A DNA stretch of 64,000 nucleotides, from the NCBI GenBank assembly GCA_964503145.1, contig CAZCYV010000003.1, positions 186,001 through 250,000 on the forward strand, read 5' to 3'. Under the pieces are notes generated by a model that was given only the letters and a program-made list of their open reading frames with translations, had not been told where the DNA came from and searched no databases. The first letter of the stretch is position 1. Each line of letters begins with the position of its first letter. The translations under genes and the position numbers were made by a program. Shown here piece by piece: positions 26,725 to 34,900 of this stretch. The DNA is from RBG-16-57-11 sp964503145 (GTDB lineage Bacteria; Chloroflexota; Anaerolineae; Anaerolineales; UBA4823).

Positions 26725-27570
26725 ATGACTTATCAGGCAGAAATCAGTCGAACCAACCCAACATGTTTCTTCTTTCTAATCGATCAATCCTCGTCAATGA
26801 TGGACCCAATCATGGGTGTACAAGGCAATCCTAGAAAGGCCGAATTTGTAGCCGATGCGTTGAATAAGGTCATCCAATCTCTGGTTGTCACCGCTACAAA
26901 GGATGTCGAAATCCGCAGGTATTTCCAGTTTGGCGCAATCGGTTATGGCAATGTGGTCGACTCTGTACTTGCAGGCGGATCGAGTGAAACCCCGCTGGTA
27001 TGGGTGGATGAACTGGCAAATAATCCGTTGCGTATCGAGGAACGCATGGTTTCCCAATATGACGGCGCGGGCGGCTATGTTCAGCTTCCAACCAAGTTCC
27101 CGATCTGGATTGATCCGCTGGCTAATGGACGCACGCCGATGTGCGAAGCGCTCACCCGTACCCAGGAGATCCTGCAGCAGTGGGTCCAGGAGCATCCTAT
27201 GGCCTATCCGCCTACAGTGATCAACCTAACCGACGGCGAAGCCAACGATGGCGATCCGCGCCTTCCTGCCCAGACGCTCAAGGACCTGGCTACCTCGGAT
27301 GGGAACGTCATCCTAATGACCCTGCATGCATCCTCTAACCCGCTGGCAACGCAAATTTTCTTCCCCGATACAGATGAGGTCTTGCCTGATGCGCCCTCGA
27401 AATTGATGTTCGAGATGTGCAGCAATCTAACTCAAGCAATGATCAATACAGCCCAAAGCCTCTTAGGGACCAACTTTTCGCAAGGGGCGCGGGCCATGGT
27501 CTACAATTCCGATATTGCCGGAATCGTCAATGCCTTGGAAATCGGCACCCGACCTGCTAATCTGCGCTAA
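26725..27570 (+). CDS. VWA-domain protein, TerY-like
   Basis: A 281-residue von Willebrand A domain protein. The metal-ion-dependent adhesion site is complete: D-Q-S-S-S-M (20-25), the threonine in GRTPMCEAL and the aspartate in NLTDGEAND. GGAGG lies five bases before the ATG at 26725. It is followed by PP2C phosphatase and kinase genes, the arrangement called the TerY-P triad, in which the VWA protein is thought to scaffold or be regulated by phosphorylation. Target in this system unknown. Confidence 0.85.
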   Translation: MTYQAEISRTNPTCFFFLIDQSSSMMDPIMGVQGNPRKAEFVADALNKVIQSLVVTATKDVEIRRYFQFGAIGYGNVVDSVLAGGSSETPLVWVDELANNPLRIEERMVSQYDGAGGYVQLPTKFPIWIDPLANGRTPMCEALTRTQEILQQWVQEHPMAYPPTVINLTDGEANDGDPRLPAQTLKDLATSDGNVILMTLHASSNPLATQIFFPDTDEVLPDAPSKLMFEMCSNLTQAMINTAQSLLGTNFSQGARAMVYNSDIAGIVNALEIGTRPANLR

Positions 27571-27579
27571 GGAGTCTCT

Positions 27580-28377
27580 GTGACTTTTTCCTACAAGTCT
27601 TTTTCAATCCCCAGAGCGGGCAATACTGCTGAAGAAAACGAGGATTTCTTTCAGGTTGAAGATACCCATGGCCGGGCAAGGGCGAACCCGGTGCTGCGTT
27701 GCGCCATTTCTGACGGCGCAACCAGCACCGGGTTTTCAAGGTTGTGGGCAAGCTGCCTGGTGAAGCATGCTTCCAAGTATGTTCCATCTAAGTTTCGGCT
27801 CCAAAAAACGATACTCCCTGAAGCGCAAAAAGACCGGGGCGACAAGCTTTCCCAAATGAATTTACCCTGGAACGCAGAAGCAAAAGCCAAACTGGGCTCA
27901 TTCGCCACGCTATTATGGCTGAGCATAAAAAAGTATCCTGATAGCAGTCCACCGACTTATAAGTGGAAAGCACTCGCCATCGGCGATACGAATCTGCTCC
28001 ACCTTCGAGGTGGCGACTGCATATTCGCTTTTCCGATAAAGGACTCAATTGGGTTCAGCGGCGATCCATACCTGCTGTCCTCGCTCCCTGAGCGCAACAG
28101 ACAACTCTGGTCTAATGTTCATCAAACAGAAAGGGAATGCAACTCGGGTGACGATTTCCTTTTAGCAACCGATGCCCTGGCCTGTTTTTTGCTGAAACAG
28201 CATGAAGCCAATCGCAATCTACAGGCTTTACTTCACGATCGTCTGGGCGATGATCCGAATCCATCGGCGTTTGAGGATTGGATCCAATCTTTACGCTCTG
28301 AAGGCTGCATCAAAAACGATGACACCACTTTGATCTGGATCCACATTGCTCAACAATTATCCATGCCCGGGATCTGA
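27580..28377 (+). CDS. PP2C-family serine/threonine phosphatase
   Basis: A 265-residue metal-dependent phosphatase. The acidic metal-binding motifs are recognisable: ENED (19-22), SDGAT (44-48), AIGDTNLLHL, LATDALACFLL and the terminal NDDTTLIWI. The GTG start at 27580 has GGAG five bases upstream, directly after the VWA stop. Second member of the VWA-phosphatase-kinase triad; it would reverse phosphorylation made by the next gene product. Confidence 0.85.
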   Translation: MTFSYKSFSIPRAGNTAEENEDFFQVEDTHGRARANPVLRCAISDGATSTGFSRLWASCLVKHASKYVPSKFRLQKTILPEAQKDRGDKLSQMNLPWNAEAKAKLGSFATLLWLSIKKYPDSSPPTYKWKALAIGDTNLLHLRGGDCIFAFPIKDSIGFSGDPYLLSSLPERNRQLWSNVHQTERECNSGDDFLLATDALACFLLKQHEANRNLQALLHDRLGDDPNPSAFEDWIQSLRSEGCIKNDDTTLIWIHIAQQLSMPGI

Positions 28378-28385
28378 AGACGACG

Positions 28386-30323
28386 ATGTATCCAACTATT
28401 AATGACTACCAGGTGCTGCTCCAGCATCCCAGCGTAAATATCAAACCACCTCACTTGAGGGGTTGTCAGGTTGAAACGGACCCAATGGGCATGCCCCGAG
28501 CGCGCTCGGGCGGCTTTGTCCTAACCTACTGCTTGAGGGATAGCAATAAACGCTATGCAATACGCTGCTTCAAACAGGCTGATCCGGAAAGGGAACAGCG
28601 TTACCGGCTGATCTGCGATTTCCTCTCCCACCACCCAATGGATTTCTTTGTCAGGACCGAGTATATCCCTGAGGGAGTGTTGTGGCGCAACGCCTGGTAT
28701 CCGATTACAGTAATGGACTGGGTGGAAGGCGATTCTCTCAGCAGCTTCCTCTACAGCAATATCAATCAATCACACAAAATGGCCCTTCTTTCGCAAGAGT
28801 TTAAGCGCGTGGCGGCTGAGCTAGACCGGTTGGGCATTGCCCATGGCGATCTGTCGCCGCTGAATATCCTTGTCCGAAATGGGAAGATGGTGCTAATCGA
28901 CTATGATGGCATGTACGTGCCCGCGCTGAAAGGTCAATTGAGCAGGGAGCTGGGGAATATTCACTTTCAGCATCCTGCCCGCAGCGAGAACGATTTTGGC
29001 CCGGAGCTAGACCGCTTTTCTGAAATCGTCATCTACCTCTCGTTGGCTGCGCTTGCCCTGCAGCCGCAGCTTTACGACGAGTTTGCCGTCGGCAGCGAAG
29101 GCTTGATCCTACGCCGGGAGGATTTTATACGCCCGGATCAATCGCTGGCCCTGGACAGGCTGGCAGGCATTCCCGAGTTGACTCCGTTTGTTGGGCAATT
29201 CCGCGAGCTATGCACAGCCAGGCTGCAAGACATGCCCCGCCTGGAGGATTTCCTCCAAAACAAGCCCATCGCTATTACACCGGCTGTTCAACCTCGACCG
29301 CTGGAGATATACCGGAGCGCATATCCAATTTTCAACGCCTCAAACCGAGATACATTGTTAAAAAATAAGGGAGACTATGTCACTGTAATTGGAAGAATCT
29401 CTGACTACCATCTGGGTTTTTCTGAACGGAATGGCAAACCTTATGTGTTCTTGAATTTCGGGAACTGGCGGTCACAGTGTTTCACCGTCGTGCTTTGGTC
29501 GGAAGCGCTTCAACAGTTACAGGCTGCAGGTAAAGATCCTCAAGAATATCATGACAAATGGGTCAGCGTCAATGGACTGATCCATGTCTACTCAAATCAA
29601 TATGGAAGCCGGCCTGAAATCATCCTGGACTCACCGGCCGACATTGAGATCATCACTGAGGAGCAGGCGCAGTTCCGTCTGAAAAACGCTCAGCGGGTTA
29701 GCCAGGCTGTCCAACCGGTAGCACCGCAGCCTGAACCGCTGCCCCCACCCAAGACCTCCTGGCCAATGCCCACTGCCCCCACCCCGGTTCCGCAGACCGT
29801 ATCGCCTGCCAGCCAGCCGCCAATCGCCAAACAAGCGCCGCCTAACAAGGGTCTTGACCAATCGCCGGAAGTAATTACACAGCTCAACAAAACGTACAGC
29901 GGGATGGCCCCCGGGCCAGCGCCGCAGACTACAGTCAAAGCCGCCTCGCCGGTCACTCCACCCTCAATGCCTGTCGTAAAGCCCGCCTCACCAGTCGCAG
30001 CGCCCGCTCGGCTACCTGCAAATCCCATCCCACCGGTTGCGGTTACACCTGCGTCGTCCCCAGCACCCGCGCCATCACAATCCGGCACGCCGGGGATTTC
30101 ACCGGCCCCCGGCAAGAGCAAATTTCTTGCCACGATCGGCTCTGCCGTACAACCGTTGGGGAGTCCTTGGCTGCAGAAATTCAAGGCATTGCTCCCCAAA
30201 AACCAGAAGGCCTGGACCAAGATAATCCTGGCGATCTATCTCGGCATTTTTGTTTTTTGCCTGGCCGATATCGGCCTGGTGTGGTTTTTCTTCTTCCGCT
30301 TGATGGACCTTTTGCAACCTTAG
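28386..30323 (+). CDS. Ser/Thr kinase-like protein with OB-like domain and C-terminal membrane anchor
   Basis: A 645-residue protein with unusual architecture. The N-terminal kinase-like domain (about 1-290) has the catalytic loop HGDLSPLNIL (about 153-162) and a DYDG in place of DFG (about 172-175). Residues about 310-425 resemble an OB fold (GDYVTVIGRISDYHL, then FLNFGNWRSQCFTVVLW and WVSVNGLIHVY). A Pro/Ala-rich linker (about 440-585) follows, and a single membrane helix near 612-640 (IILAIYLGIFVFCLADIGLVW). The OB-like segment suggests nucleic-acid binding. Third gene of the TerY-P-like triad. Confidence 0.75.
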   Translation: MYPTINDYQVLLQHPSVNIKPPHLRGCQVETDPMGMPRARSGGFVLTYCLRDSNKRYAIRCFKQADPEREQRYRLICDFLSHHPMDFFVRTEYIPEGVLWRNAWYPITVMDWVEGDSLSSFLYSNINQSHKMALLSQEFKRVAAELDRLGIAHGDLSPLNILVRNGKMVLIDYDGMYVPALKGQLSRELGNIHFQHPARSENDFGPELDRFSEIVIYLSLAALALQPQLYDEFAVGSEGLILRREDFIRPDQSLALDRLAGIPELTPFVGQFRELCTARLQDMPRLEDFLQNKPIAITPAVQPRPLEIYRSAYPIFNASNRDTLLKNKGDYVTVIGRISDYHLGFSERNGKPYVFLNFGNWRSQCFTVVLWSEALQQLQAAGKDPQEYHDKWVSVNGLIHVYSNQYGSRPEIILDSPADIEIITEEQAQFRLKNAQRVSQAVQPVAPQPEPLPPPKTSWPMPTAPTPVPQTVSPASQPPIAKQAPPNKGLDQSPEVITQLNKTYSGMAPGPAPQTTVKAASPVTPPSMPVVKPASPVAAPARLPANPIPPVAVTPASSPAPAPSQSGTPGISPAPGKSKFLATIGSAVQPLGSPWLQKFKALLPKNQKAWTKIILAIYLGIFVFCLADIGLVWFFFFRLMDLLQP

Positions 30324-30325
30324 GG

Positions 30326-30895
30326 ATGAATACGAACGACTACCTCCAGCTTTACGACCTCGAAGGCTATCTTCTCGACACGGTTCGCCCGCGCTTCCAC
30401 GCCCAGGGCTACCTCTCGGTGTTCGATTTCTTCTGCATCATCATCTGGAAGGCCAACCGGATGAAGTCGATCACTGCGAAACGCCTGTTGGCTCAAGCAG
30501 GCTCAGACGATCTTGGGGAGGCAGTTCATCAGTTAACTGCTGGAATATACCGCCAGGCGAGCGCCAAAGACCGGCTGCGTTACCTGTTTGAGGAGTGGAA
30601 GATCTGGCTGCCCACCGCCTCCGCCATTCTGACCATCCTTTATCCGGATGAATTTACCGTCTATGATGCCCGGGTATGCGCGCAATTGGGGGACTTTCAG
30701 GGATTAAACAATATTTGGGCCTTCGAAAAACTTTGGGATGGTTACCTGCGCTTTCGCGACGCGGTCATCCAGGCCGCGCCGGAAGGCCTATCTTTGCGGG
30801 ATAAGGATCGCTACTTGTGGGCCCGGTCCTACGCTCAGCAGCTAGAGAGTGACCTGGCAAGTAATTTCAACAAGAAGATTGGCGATGATGGATAG
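30326..30895 (+). CDS. hypothetical island protein, faint HhH-GPD-like features (189 aa)
   Basis: No family recognised with confidence. The 189-residue, helix-rich sequence has a central stretch TASAILTILYPDEFTVYDARV then LGDF, which recalls the order in helix-hairpin-helix DNA glycosylases (ALxxLxPxxFxVxDxRV), but a GPD motif is not obvious. The ATG at 30326 follows the kinase stop by 2 bases and its 3' end overlaps the next gene, so it is part of the same operon. Its neighbour is a uracil-DNA-glycosylase-like protein. Confidence 0.6.
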   Translation: MNTNDYLQLYDLEGYLLDTVRPRFHAQGYLSVFDFFCIIIWKANRMKSITAKRLLAQAGSDDLGEAVHQLTAGIYRQASAKDRLRYLFEEWKIWLPTASAILTILYPDEFTVYDARVCAQLGDFQGLNNIWAFEKLWDGYLRFRDAVIQAAPEGLSLRDKDRYLWARSYAQQLESDLASNFNKKIGDDG

Positions 30896-31556
30896 CATTG
30901 AGGCGTCAGCAAAAGCCCAGACGGTGCTTGGGCAGTTGCTTGAACACCCTCGACTGGGGAGGTATATTGACTCATCCCTGGAAATCCCCCGGGGCTTCCG
31001 CGGCAGCGGGGAGATTCGCCTGATCATCCTGGGACAGGACCCCACGGTGAAGAATGAGCGCTCGCGGCAAACGATCCGCTGTGTGCTGAATCTGGATAGC
31101 CGCGGCAACCTATGGAATTACCTGTCGCAGGTCTGCCGGGAGTTGGGCATCGAGCTCAGCCGCAACGTTTACGCCACGAATTTACTGAAAAATTTCCTTG
31201 TGGCCCCGCCGACACAAATAAAAGAAATTGATGTCTTCCAGGAAGCGTTGCCGTTCTGGCTGCCCTTGTTGAAAGAAGAGCTGGCCGAGTTTCCCTCCGT
31301 CCCGGTGCTCGCCCTGGGCGAGCCGCTGCTGACCTTGCTGGTCCGCGATCCAGGCAAAGCCAGGGTACGGGATTATTGGGGCTATACGACCGGTTGGAAG
31401 ACCCGGGCGCAGGGCCCGTTCTCCTGCCTTGCCCCGCAGGAGAACATCCTCGGGCGGACGGTCTTCCCCTTCCCCCACCAGCCCAGCATTCGGAAAACCT
31501 TCTATCGTGACCGGCTGCTGGATTACTGCGCCTTTACCCGCCAGGCGATAGGGTGA
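30885..31556 (+). CDS. uracil-DNA glycosylase superfamily protein
   Basis: A 223-residue protein with the two superfamily motifs in place: motif A LIILGQDPTVKN (about 48-59), where classic UDG has GQDPY, and motif B HQPSIRKTFY near residue 200. The core is alpha/beta with NLLKNF in the middle. It would recognise or excise an unusual base in DNA. Start at 30885 (ATG-ATG, either possible) overlaps the upstream stop. Placement in a restriction island suggests action on phage DNA containing modified or uracil bases, which is inference. Confidence 0.7.
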   Translation: MMDSIEASAKAQTVLGQLLEHPRLGRYIDSSLEIPRGFRGSGEIRLIILGQDPTVKNERSRQTIRCVLNLDSRGNLWNYLSQVCRELGIELSRNVYATNLLKNFLVAPPTQIKEIDVFQEALPFWLPLLKEELAEFPSVPVLALGEPLLTLLVRDPGKARVRDYWGYTTGWKTRAQGPFSCLAPQENILGRTVFPFPHQPSIRKTFYRDRLLDYCAFTRQAIG

Positions 31557-31948
31557 TGCGAGCAATGGAAAACCAGGAAATTATTATCCCTCGCATCTGC
31601 CTGGAGTGGTCGGAATGGACGCCCTGGCGCCTGCTGGACCTGAACATTAACCAGGGCGGCGCAAGGGTGCCGGCGAAACCTGGGGTGTATGAAGTGAAAC
31701 GGGTTCATGGCGAAGAAAGGCTAACGATTGGCAAGGCCTCTAACCTGCGTAAGCGCATCAAGCGTGGGCTGGTGATGGGCCGGCTTTCCCATTCCACCGG
31801 CGCACGCATCCGGGAATTCGAGGACCCAGACCAATTGCTTGTGCGCTGGGCGGTGACGGAGCGGCCGGCGGCGGTCGAAGAGGAGCTACACCGCCTGTAT
31901 CAGGAACGCTACGGTGTTCTTCCAGAGCACACCCGGTCTGCGCGTTAA
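31556..31948 (+). CDS. GIY-YIG-fold nuclease-like protein
   Basis: A 130-residue protein. The GIY-YIG hallmarks appear as P-G-V-Y-E-V (about 40-45) and L-T-I-G-K-A-S-N-L-R-K-R-I (about 56-68), with a later glutamate helix VEEELHRLYQERYG that could provide the metal-binding glutamate. Small size with no additional domain. Start ATG 31556 overlaps the upstream TGA (TGATG). Possibly a structure-specific endonuclease of the island. Confidence 0.7.
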   Translation: MRAMENQEIIIPRICLEWSEWTPWRLLDLNINQGGARVPAKPGVYEVKRVHGEERLTIGKASNLRKRIKRGLVMGRLSHSTGARIREFEDPDQLLVRWAVTERPAAVEEELHRLYQERYGVLPEHTRSAR

Positions 31949-31985
31949 CGGATAGGACCGGCTCTAACGGTAAAAGTATTGTAGT

Positions 31986-34900
31986 ATGCCCTCCCTCCAC
32001 ATCACCCTCTCCGGCGGGCTGCTGACCCACCAGTTCATCGAAGCGGTACAGCAGCCGGCCTTCAACCACCCGGCGGCTGCGCCGGAGACCTTCGCCCTGC
32101 CGGGGCGCAAGGCTCCCACCCCGGCCGAGCTGGAGCGCACCATCGGCGCGGCCTGGGAGCTGCTGGTCGAGCGCTGGGACGGCCTCGAGCGTGACCTGCC
32201 GGCGATGGATATCTCCACACTGCGCGAGCGCTGGATCCGCCCGCTGTTCTCGCTGCTGGACTTCAATCTGGAATACCAGCGCGCCGACCTGGTCCTGCAG
32301 GACGACCTGCGCTTCCCGATCAGCCACCTGGGCCTGCCGCTGGGGACCGACCTCCTGCGCGTGCCGGTGCACAGCGTGCTGCCCGGCGACGGCGGCCTGG
32401 ACGCCCGCCGCGAAGCCGGGAGCGGCCTGCGCCGCCTGGCGCCGCACGACCTGCTACAGCGCTATCTGAACATGAACCGGGAGGCGCGCTGGGGGCTGCT
32501 GTGCGACGGGCTGCGCCTGCGCCTGCTGCGCGATTACCACCACACCTACACCCGCGGCTATGTTGAGTTTGACCTGCAGGGGATTTTCTCCAGCCGCGAT
32601 TATGCCGCTTTCCGCGCCCTCTACCGGCTGTGCCATGCCAGCCGTTTCATTCCCATGGCAGCGCCGACCGCCGCCTCGACTCCGGCCGAAGCCTCGCGTA
32701 AGCGAGGCAAAGCCGCCGCCGAACCGGTCGTCAAAGAAGAGGAGGAAGCGCCAACCGAGGAAGCTATCGCCGAGACCCCCACCCCGCTGGAGAGCTTCTA
32801 CCAGCACGCCCTGGCCACCGGCGTCAAGGTGGGCGAGGACCTGCGCAAGAACGTGCGCCAGGCCATCGAGACTTTTGCCAACGGCTTCCTGCAGGCCACG
32901 CCCGGGCTGCCGGCCCGCCTGCAGAGTGGCGAGATCGGCGTCGGCGCCTTCTACGACGACATCCTGCACACCATCTACCGCATGCTGTTCCTGCTCTTCG
33001 CCGAGCAGCGCGGCATGTTCCCTGGGCGCGGCAGCCTGTACATGGACGAGTACAGCCTGACCGCTTTGCGAGCGCTGGCCGAGCGTCCGGCGGGTGAAGA
33101 CCCGCACGTCGATCTGTGGGAACGTCTCAAGGCCGCCTTCCGCATGGTCGAGCACGGCGCTCCGGCGCTGGGCGTCTATGGCTACAACGGGGCGCTATTT
33201 GCGATGCACAAGACGCCCCTGCTCACCCCACCGGACGACCCGGGGGACGGCGCCCCGGCGCTGCGCAACGACGCCCTGCTGAGGGCGGTGCGCGCCCTGA
33301 CCACCATTGAGCGGGATGGCGTGCTGCAGCGCATCTCCTACGCCGACCTGTCGGTGGAAGAGATGGGCAGCGTCTATGAGAGCCTGCTGGACTACACCCC
33401 GCGCATCGCCGCCGCCGCCGAAACCGTCGAAAACCGGGCGCTCGCCGCCGGGACTTTCTTCCTCGACCCGCGCGGCAAGGAGCGCAAGACCACTGGCTCG
33501 TATTACACCCACCCCTCGCTGGTCAACGAGCTGATCCAATCCGCCCTGCTGCCGGTGCTGGAAGAGCGCCTGGAAGCGGCCGTGCCAGGCTTCGACCCCG
33601 ACCACCCCGAGCGCCTCTCGCCCGAGCAGCGCCAAGCGGCGGAGGCGGCTTTGCTCTCGATCAAAGTGATCGACCCGGCGGCCGGCTCGGGGGCTTTCCT
33701 GATCGCCGCCGACAACCTCCTGGGCCTGCGCCTGGCGCAGATCCGGGGCGGCGACCTGTACCCGTCCGAGCGCCTGGTGCGCCGCGCCCGCCGGGACGTG
33801 CTGGCGCATTGCATCTACGCCGTGGACCTCAACCCGATGGCGGTGGAATTGTGCAAGGTCTCGCTGTGGATCAACGCCGTGGTGGAGGACCAGCCGCTCA
33901 ACTTCCTCGACCACCACATCAAGTGCGGCAACTCGCTGGTGGGGATCGGGCCGGGCTTGCCGGTGCGCCTGGAGGCTGAGACCAGCCTGGACCTGAGCGC
34001 CCTGACCATCCCCTCAAAGGCCTACGATGCGCTCTCGATGGACGAGGTTGCCATCGCCTCGGCGGCCAGGGAGCGCAACCGGTGCGAGCTCGAGCAGCGC
34101 AAGCGCGGCGCCCGCCAGCGCTCCATCTGGCAGGTGACCGCAGTTTACGGGAGCGAGGCGCCGTCCATCTCCGAGATCACCGAGTTAGGGCCGGTCGATC
34201 CCGGCGAGGCTGAGCGCCGCTACCACAATTGGGCCGAAGCCGAGCTGCACCGCCTGAGCCGCTTCGCCGCCGACGTGTGGACAGCGGCCTTCTTCTGGCC
34301 GTGGACGGCCGAGCTGGCCAACCGGCTCGAGCCGCCCACCGAGGCCCGCTTGCGCCTGGCCTGCGACGAAGGCCCGGGCGCCTTCGAGGCGGAGTTCGTC
34401 GCCCAGGTGGAGCGCCTGCGCCACGAGCACCGCTTCTTCCACTGGCCGCTGGAGTTCCCCGAAGTCTTTGGCCGGCAGGGCGCCGCCGGTTTCGACGTGG
34501 TGCTGGGCAACCCGCCCTGGGAGCGGATCAAGCTGCAGGAGAAGGAGTTCTTCAGCCTTCACGCGCCTGAGATCGCCGAAGCCCCCAACGCCGCCGCCCG
34601 CCGCCGGTTGATCGCCGCCCTGGCGCAAAACAACCCGGGGTTATGGGATTTGTATCGACAGGCGTTGCGCCATTCCGAGGCGACGGCCAGATTCCTGCGC
34701 GCTTCGGGCCGCTTCCCATTGGCCAGCGGCGGCGATATCAACACCTATTCGGTCTTTGCCGAGCATGACCGCAACCTGGTCGCCCCAGGCGGGCGGGCCG
34801 GTATCATCGTGCCCTCCGGCATCGCCACCGATTACACCAATAAGGAGTTCTTTGCCGACCTGGTCGAGAACAATCAATTGGCCAGCCTGTATGATTTTGA

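Noticed and set aside
32454..33917. Long minus-strand frames inside the methylase gene
   Set aside because: They arise from the high G+C and codon bias of the plus-strand gene; the translations are compositionally biased and family-less.
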